A stretch of 18,961 bases of DNA from Candidatus Omnitrophica bacterium CG1_02_40_15. Its GTDB lineage: Bacteria > Omnitrophota > Gorgyraeia > Gorgyraeales > Gorgyraeaceae. The position numbers and the translations under genes were made by a program. Under the pieces are notes generated by a model. That model was not told the origin of the DNA. It made no database searches and worked only from the letters and a program-made list of their open reading frames with translations. The first letter of the stretch is position 1. Each line of letters starts with the position of its first letter. Shown in pieces: positions 18,001 to 18,961 of this stretch. Location: positions 1 to 18,961 of the forward strand of contig MNVP01000040.1 in the NCBI GenBank assembly GCA_001871815.1, read 5' to 3'.

Positions 18001-18961
18001 GCCACATTGCCCTCCATTGATTCAGTTTATCTATAGAATCAAACTGCTTATCCGGGTCACCGGCCATTTCGCCGATTAACAGGCCCAAGAGTTTCTCATC
18101 ATCAGAAGGGGTACGGTCAGGATAGAAAACATCATTCATATCATCCACATTAGCTAAGTTAATACCATAGATGTTCCAGAATGCATCAATCTCTTCGGCA
18201 GTAAAATTCCCTAAATTGTCGACAAACCAGTTCTTGATGAGCTGAATTGTAGGCCAAACTTCCCGCCATTTATTCAGTTGGGTAATATCAGAATAATCGT
18301 AATCCTTATTCCCAGCCATACTGGTAATAAGCAGGCGCAATCTCTTTTCGCTGATATTGGGATTAGTTAAATCTACATAGAAAAGTTCTCTGATTCTGAC
18401 TTCATCTAAATTAATTCCGTAAATATCTTTAAAAATTGCCTTCTCCTCTGCGCTAAATAGCGGGATGCCATAATCAGAAGCAACTCCCAAACCAGAGGCA
18501 AACCATTTCGAAATTACAGCCATTTTAATCAGTGCGTCTAAGAATTCGTCTTCCTTGCCGAAATAATCATATTTCCAACCGTCCGATGCATCCTGGTCAC
18601 CAACGGTGTTAAAGAGCCAGGTCATATACTTATTTTGAATCCCTGGGGTATTTGGATCCGTATCTACAAAAGGAGTAGTAAAATCAGTGATACCGAACAG
18701 ATAGGTTATGGCATCTTGAGCATCAATTCTCTTTTGTATAGCTATATTTAGACTATCTGCAAATATAAGAGTTTGTATCAAAAGCTCGGCATCGCCGTCA
18801 TAGGCCCAGCCATCTGTGGCGTCATTGTCCCCGGCAATGGCAAAGAGCCAGGTCTGGTAAGGGCTGGTTTCACCCAGGGTAAAGGGCACGGTGAAGTCCG
18901 TGATGTTGAATAAGTGCGTTAAGGCTAACTGCGCCTCTGGGCTGGCCTGGATAGCAGTATT
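1..18961 (-). CDS. Internal fragment of a giant membrane-anchored glycan synthase/hydrolase protein (partial at both ends)
   Basis: One reading frame stays open from 18961 to 2 (6,320 codons); independent checks of codon phase at 18205, 10282, 4741 and 4 agree. With three stop codons in 64, chance would give about 300 stops over this length. There are internal ATG codons but no intergenic gap, stop or terminator, so I treat it as one gene. The order is helical repeats, beta-rich modules, a GH-A TIM barrel, a P/T linker, an alpha/alpha toroid, a Hint domain, two more toroid segments, a beta-rich juxtamembrane region, and a polytopic membrane part with a GT48-like catalytic domain. The long N-terminal part should be outside the cytoplasmic membrane and the GT48-like part inside. 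The likely overall role is synthesis and extracytoplasmic processing of a cell-surface glucan. The open frame is certain; the function is inferred from domains. No regulatory site can be seen because both gene ends are missing. Confidence 0.96.
2..165 (-). other. C-terminal membrane helices (start of second TM bundle, cut by window edge)
   Basis: Residues 6266-6320 are almost wholly hydrophobic: KLTLFYLAFMFYGFKTLVF, NFLIMFLTIVILGIDF and FPIMIFFLLFYFFA, which can form two to three helices. They follow the FYYA-like block, just where GT48 enzymes begin their C-terminal bundle of about eight to ten helices. The gene continues beyond position 1 to the left, so more TM helices and the stop codon are expected outside the window. 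Confidence 0.82.
166..2264 (-). other. GT48-like (1,3-beta-glucan synthase / FKS / callose synthase) catalytic domain
   Basis: Residues 5566-6266, about 700, cytosolic, flanked by TM bundles as in GT48. From recalled GT48 motifs the blocks appear in order: PEALLRMKYLANRFYEFDP (about 2076-2020) like E-A-x-R-R-I-x-F-F-x-x-S-L; IIPEQWNCLIKN (1855-1820) like fungal HPVEW-x-CFVKD; MRMADSYRTWQGGKNAHN (1253-1200) like R-x-WAS-x-R-x-QTL; NIIVTSIGIS (984-955) like VVS-x-Q; YYMSL and FDRVF (about 821-770) like YSAL; GATKGFGQ then IRG (755-692) like GxGK-x-x-NQ then RG; GVASLAW (502-482) like SVSSLAW; PEDAVEGLN and GEGRGITLN (366-265) like EDIYAGMN and GKGRDLG; FIELIQFYYAN (231-196) like RFLTFYYA. GT48 enzymes polymerise UDP-glucose into 1,3-beta-glucan. 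The NQNH and D-x-NQD signatures are not well kept, and about 150 extra residues lie between the second and third blocks, so the substrate or linkage may differ. Confidence 0.72.
2265..3247 (-). other. Membrane bundle, TM helices 2-9
   Basis: Four hydrophobic hairpins: TVIMPVFVILGAIVLKIFF with LTLFAFSFLLFFPVVIILAR (3247-3103); LITAVVAMTLGYVIISFMGF with LKMLVMLAIVLTMPVIM (2900-2764); GITILYLLLAIFG with FVLTAIPLAIFFALAVTLVC (2723-2552); SIWAVFTGIFATVSTIATTI with GSLLFAALGIVVTFGLLAFI (2440-2265). Eight helices return the chain to the cytoplasm, so the next domain is cytosolic. In GT48 synthases a TM bundle (about six helices) precedes the cytosolic catalytic loop in the same way, and takes part in the export channel. 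A loop of about 65 residues between TM3 and TM4 (KSRGKQGQ and a helix with EEGNSERMKRG) is basic. Confidence 0.85.
3248..4681 (-). other. Cytoplasmic domain before the TM bundle
   Basis: Residues 4761-5238, soluble, mixed charge and mainly helical, between TM1 and TM2. Features include a Ser/Asn/Lys-rich start (DNSNKNKGNGASG), Cys-containing helices (FLQVCQAIREDM), strands with VNGYGVSYREGKSDLGIYM, and helical runs RLLKFCRGALSNNVEY and SAAVFSKLLSKELYDKKELR. A phrase PDVLDDVYFPLWLQACRKKDGTYEHP lies where GT48 enzymes have their FKS1 domain 1 (usually with a D-x-V-x-x-P-x-Y element followed by basic residues). The resemblance is weak and is mentioned only because of its position. No known domain is firmly recognised. 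DNA here is visibly richer in A+T than in the extracellular part. Confidence 0.5.
4682..4741 (-). other. Transmembrane helix 1
   Basis: Residues 4741-4760 are WLITLGVILVVGIILFLIGL, an uninterrupted hydrophobic stretch of 20, followed at once by KTKLKQ. The Lys cluster after the helix puts its C-terminal side in the cytoplasm by the positive-inside rule. All of the protein to the right (residues 1-4740) would then be outside the cytoplasmic membrane. Confidence 0.9.
4742..6524 (-). other. Beta-rich juxtamembrane region
   Basis: Residues 4146-4740, between toroid 3 and the first membrane helix. Recognisable parts are a domain with WIPTSRLKVNEWGLILD, then a Gln/Ala-rich helix (PQAQAALLESQAKQYRAVEY) and strands FFSGRNETRYYFLGEP. 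Further on, IDFSGRNWELSLNSWWLYDP and TITFNENANMVARSFNLRKG look like a jelly-roll carbohydrate-binding sandwich. The last 150 residues (RFIIINDTHLLPVEYFLTK, then SGRLMSIEQNHNIRYY) lead to an amphipathic helix before the membrane. No catalytic motif is recognised. It may guide an emerging glucan from the membrane pore to the hydrolase domains; that is inference from position only. Confidence 0.42.
6525..7959 (-). other. Alpha/alpha toroid glycosidase-like domain, copy 3
   Basis: Residues 3668-4145. It repeats the landmarks of copy 1 in the same order: GDGLWLALSMAYYEDALL, STEHNLDAVSLLGWIKML (7217-7165), QAQIKIAHWISGMYDQQNGY, VQAWSVHVVYPLF, GYDFTAR followed by GFEWTSQSIESW (6815-6745), and HGWEATTYNSVAATVWFMFA (6603-6540). 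It opens with a helix pair shared with copy 2 and holds copy D of the dispersed motif. The E-x-N-x-D and E-W-x-x-Q-x-x elements are intact, so of the three copies this is the best candidate for an active enzyme. A (alpha/alpha)6 glycosidase or transglycosidase acting outside the cell is the likely role. A specific GH family cannot be given by eye. Confidence 0.65.
7497..7655 (-). repeat. Dispersed helical motif, copy D
   Basis: A third setting of the motif, inside toroid copy 3: PDVINEFFSSVQQDKVVF, ETFKTEDDFRAALNAADL, then a helix ending LLNMW. The block TEDDFRAAL is nearly the same as TDREDAFRAAI in copy C1, which is the strongest single link between them. It interrupts the toroid between its first and second hairpins. 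Confidence 0.45.
7960..9269 (-). other. Insertion of about 435 residues between toroid segments
   Basis: Residues 3231-3667. It opens with a Pro-rich junction (PLIAPDSLPAKPVSASAG), then a strand region (SYQNVYYQGATSRWSRVEYY). Next come two copies of the dispersed helical motif (9062-8752). After them a beta-rich part holds EGRLVLMVSKSERTIYAVTG, GDEQGKVFLSDREGYFFI and TGTWFYRWHYAVDIWGGWDQEE. The last phrase is Trp/Tyr-rich, as in carbohydrate-contacting surfaces. No catalytic motif or membrane segment was recognised. It separates two parts that resemble the beginning of the same fold, so it looks inserted or grown by module shuffling. Confidence 0.4.
8752..9062 (-). repeat. Dispersed helical motif, copies C1 and C2
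   Basis: C1 reads KFTSAELTFLLENNIVEE, TWYLNWTIIG, then TDREDAFRAAI (9062-8941). C2 reads DTFTPDLLNLLIEHNIVQ, YVRWGTFS, then EESLTGALSAI (8866-8752). Both have a helix ending in N-N/H-N-I-V, then an aromatic-Trp strand and a second helix, as in copies A and B. They are tandem, about 65 residues apart. Confidence 0.5.
9270..9862 (-). other. Alpha/alpha toroid segment, copy 2 (incomplete)
   Basis: Residues 3034-3230, directly after the Hint domain. Helices read GFSWLNNNADITKVAGLV, DFASTSQQARAVIALVREYE, PVYLDHAASILNFYRDAV, EDIALLGIAIGYFRYA and YVYSLLGWASLVVNRRY. The segment QQARAVIALVREYEQ...LDHAASILNFYRDA is closely matched by DQALAVIAFVREYQA...LDSAKQYLQSARRILDFYAG at about 7845-7715 in copy 3, so the two are duplicates. 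Only about two and a half hairpins are present, without the E-x-N-x-D element or the HGW/VAATVW end. Copy 2 may be a decayed toroid, or the first part of a toroid split by the insertion that follows. Confidence 0.55.
9863..10282 (-). other. Hint (hedgehog/intein) domain, without the C-terminal His-Asn
   Basis: Residues 2894-3033 (about 140, the usual Hint length). The start is GG-CFLPGTIISTDKGPVAIEAL, the block A pattern with the nucleophilic Cys at 10282-10280. Block B is PLQVTADHPLYV with T-x-x-H. Block F is VYNLVIQDNQPYYADGVL. Known Hint domains use the Cys and the block B His for an N-to-S acyl shift, giving a thioester that can be cleaved; inteins then need a terminal His-Asn for the second cut. 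Here GVLVHN is replaced by GVLAAS, so Asn cyclisation and splicing look impossible, while N-terminal thioester cleavage remains possible, as in hedgehog or bacterial intein-like proteins. It sits exactly between two toroid domains, and cleavage would separate the GH-A barrel and toroid 1 from the membrane-anchored half. Confidence 0.85.
10283..11466 (-). other. Alpha/alpha toroid glycosidase-like domain, copy 1
   Basis: Residues 2499-2893 form a series of paired helices starting with FLNWLAYQYNSRTGLF and containing EWNLHTGAILWLGMAMAQ, SATEFNIDASAFFEML (about 10967-10920), SDTHFWAILRDL, GFDFTSS followed by GEWSNQAVSVYL, and HGWTASY plus SVAATVWYLFA (10402-10325). This is the pattern of six-hairpin (alpha/alpha)6 barrels such as those in glucoamylase-like hydrolases, lyases and phosphorylases. 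The conserved E-x-N-x-D and G-E-x-x-x-Q elements are repeated in copy 3, so they are probably the active-site rim; here the first reads ATEFNIDA whereas copy 3 has STEHNLDA. It ends nine residues or so before the Hint cysteine. I cannot assign a GH family by eye. Extracytoplasmic and probably acting on a beta-glucan, by context. Confidence 0.65.
11467..11752 (-). other. Pro/Thr/Ala-rich flexible linker
   Basis: About 95 residues (2404-2498) of low complexity, rich in Thr, Pro, Ala and Val with acidic TPEAP units, for example TNTPTPQPTQTPTSTY and TPTATATFTPEAP. Linkers of this type join catalytic modules of secreted bacterial glycoside hydrolases and point to an extracytoplasmic position. A 15-base direct repeat encoding the TPEAP core occurs at 11487-11501 and 11547-11561, exactly 60 bases apart, so the linker may change in length by slippage or recombination in frame. 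Confidence 0.85.
11753..13119 (-). other. Clan GH-A (GH2/GH5-like) TIM-barrel glycosidase domain with altered acid/base motif
   Basis: Residues about 1948-2403. After the DGRFYKNG lead-in come the barrel landmarks: EDEVKKLKAAGVNIVLAPYA (first strand-helix pair), ELLDIFAENDIGVIVVF, YIQSYKNHPAIVGWVIG, then IDPNHPVGMTLA, LLAEFAGDSYNSG (about 12395-12355) and FIGREWRDQWWRG (about 12262-12222). The Glu in LLAEF sits where the nucleophile is in this clan, and the final Trp-rich strand is typical of GH2 C-terminal catalytic domains. The Asn-Glu that normally follows W-x-x-G (acid/base) is replaced: the sequence reads GWVIGYGPALND near 12765. So the domain may be a glycan-binding pseudoenzyme, or may use another proton donor. 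A short beta domain (12079-11753) closes it. Expected substrate is a beta-glucan, from context only. Confidence 0.72.
13120..14437 (-). other. Mixed alpha/beta region with calcium-loop-like motif leading into the hydrolase
   Basis: Residues about 1509-1947. It begins with beta strands (NYAGRLTWRAHDF), continues with a strand pair around IYYTQDLKGNTGV, and contains DSNGDGNFESYLG at 14119-14081, which has the spacing of an EF-hand or dockerin-type calcium loop (Asp-x-Asn-x-Asp-Gly-x-x-Glu). A helical part follows (SLVDSGLAILVESM and AEAIDEIKRLYPGLD). The last part (SYHIRDSQGNTILRVEL, then VVSVEDGRFYKNG at about 13170-13130) is the strand pair that usually leads into the barrel of GH2-type domains, where DGRF-x-x-NG is a typical lead-in. 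Location is expected to be extracytoplasmic. No enzyme is claimed here. Confidence 0.45.
14438..14623 (-). repeat. Dispersed helical motif, copy B
   Basis: About 62 residues starting TPENELVTALVNAGILIED, followed by KNYLFWNV, DNADLDTKLSGL, and a closing helix ending DAILGIF. It matches copy A element by element: AGI-hydrophobic, an Asp-containing link, Y-x-x-WNV, a leucine-spaced helix, and a final helix with I-L-x-x-F. The two copies are about 800 bases apart, which supports duplication of a larger unit that includes the beta module between them. Confidence 0.55.
14624..15424 (-). other. Beta-rich module between the two best motif copies
   Basis: Residues about 1180-1446 are again mainly strands: KYIVDLRDTSEGIHFAVS, then PLAGELTFTMPDGQL, then APIDFSKVNRVLGLYF and a run containing DSQGRPVDAYTVRLD. 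The IDFS-x-x-N-x-x-x-G pattern also occurs at 16350-16050 and at about 5580 (IDFSGRNWEL), hinting at related beta-sandwich modules that may bind carbohydrate. A short acidic helix (DELQENAERELNAD) interrupts the strands. There are no catalytic motifs and no transmembrane segment. The second part (TTWEWESKWDTNDP) is Trp-rich, as in sugar-contacting surfaces, but that is only a hint. A family name cannot be supported. Confidence 0.4.
15425..15608 (-). repeat. Dispersed helical motif, copy A
   Basis: About 61 residues (from residue 1118) reading as helix, QDAGIV, a short Asp-rich link, YISWNV, then helix with EEQLIARLEKL and a second helix ending in ILSLF. The same order of elements returns in copy B and, more loosely, near 9062-8752 and 7655-7497. 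I do not recognise the family. Its placement at the joins between beta-rich modules suggests a small docking or spacer domain. Confidence 0.55.
15609..17489 (-). other. Beta-rich YD/RHS-like extracellular region
   Basis: Residues about 492-1117 are dominated by short beta strands rich in Tyr, Gly, Asp and Thr. Phrases resemble YD/RHS or teneurin-type strand repeats, for example QVLDLDTGRLEQETVSG, SYDLFGREAEGLEVE and DSVGNLISWDIRSLIEEGR. Within it, around 16350-16050, a stretch with NAINSITLNIEG and HDIDFSTLG resembles the jelly-roll carbohydrate-binding pattern (D-x-x-x-x-x-x-x-x-x-x-x-G followed by a strand with polar pairs), but only weakly. No classic RHS core-end motif (such as PxxxxDPxG) and no catalytic motif were seen. 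No membrane segment is present, which fits an extracytoplasmic location. It probably serves as a stalk or a glycan-binding surface between the helical repeats and the hydrolase domains. The strand-repeat character is visible; the function is inference. Confidence 0.5.
17490..18961 (-). repeat. N-terminal tandem helical repeats (about six units, 70-85 residues each)
   Basis: Residues 1-491 are built from degenerate units. Units 1 and 2 share LF-(N/G)-ITDFT-x-PF, then TWLF and a Gly-Asp-Asn/Gln-Asp-Ala-x-Asp-Gly-Trp stretch (18961-18735 and 18730-18460). Units 3 and 4 (18457-18206 and 18205-17956) share AEE-x-x-x-F-x-x-IYGINL, then FY-x-D-x-T, LLI-x-x-MAG, LN-x-WR-x-x-WP. Two weaker units follow (about 17955-17743 and 17740-17490). 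All look mainly alpha-helical, with an acidic loop in the middle. The units are diverged at DNA level, so this is an old duplication. Unit 1 runs into the window edge, so the array probably continues upstream. I do not recognise the family; a structural spacer or a binding solenoid outside the cell is plausible. The repetition is clear for units 1-4 and tentative for 5-6. Confidence 0.72.

Noticed and set aside
1..18961. Splitting the region into several genes starting at internal ATG codons
   Set aside because: No in-frame stop or non-coding gap separates domains, so any internal ATG would only give a shorter product of the same frame.
1..18961. A eukaryotic (fungal or oomycete) origin, suggested by GT48
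   Set aside because: There are 6,320 intron-free codons with bacterial-type P/T linkers, YD-like repeats and stacked glycosidase modules. This favours a bacterium, but it cannot be excluded from this window alone.
1..18961. tRNA, rRNA, CRISPR array, insertion sequence, terminator or promoter
   Set aside because: No cloverleaf, regular DNA repeat-spacer pattern, terminal inverted repeats or transposase motif was seen. All sequence is accounted for by coding.

Overview
The whole window is the inside of one giant protein-coding gene on the minus strand. Reading codons from position 18961 down to position 2 gives 6,320 consecutive sense codons with no stop. Neither the start codon nor the stop codon lies in the window, so the true protein is longer at both ends. 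In every feature, residue 1 is the codon at 18961-18959, and residue n starts at 18961-3(n-1). The short open frames on the plus strand are shadows of this gene. I see no RNA gene, promoter, terminator, mobile element or CRISPR array.

The likely host is a bacterium with very large intron-free genes. Size, moderate GC content and the mix of glycoside-hydrolase folds, YD-like beta repeats and a Thr/Pro linker resemble the giant genes of the candidate phylum Omnitrophota. This is an inference from architecture; no taxonomic marker is present.

Layout from N- to C-terminal (right to left): (1) 18961-17490, tandem helical repeats; (2) 17489-13120, a beta-rich stretch with YD/RHS-like and carbohydrate-module-like parts, two copies of a dispersed helical motif and calcium-loop-like sequences; (3) 13119-11753, a clan GH-A (GH2/GH5-like) TIM barrel with a recognisable nucleophile but an altered acid/base motif; (4) 11752-11467, a Pro/Thr/Ala linker; (5) 11466-10283, a first alpha/alpha toroid; (6) 10282-9863, a Hint (hedgehog/intein) domain with its N-terminal Cys but without the C-terminal His-Asn; (7) 9862-6525, two more toroid segments around a roughly 435-residue insertion; (8) 6524-4742, a beta-rich juxtamembrane region; (9) 4741-2, a membrane part with TM1, a 478-residue cytoplasmic domain, eight TM helices, a 700-residue cytoplasmic domain and further TM helices at the left edge.

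The main result is that the 700-residue cytoplasmic domain (2264-166) carries, in order, most signature blocks of GT48, the 1,3-beta-glucan synthase family (fungal FKS, plant callose synthase), and has the same placement between two TM bundles. The window may therefore encode a single-chain polysaccharide machine: a cytoplasmic GT48-like synthase that makes and exports a glucan, physically joined to extracytoplasmic glycosidase or transglycosidase domains that could bind, trim or remodel it. The Hint domain could release part of the chain. The domain matches come from reading motifs by eye and need profile searches.
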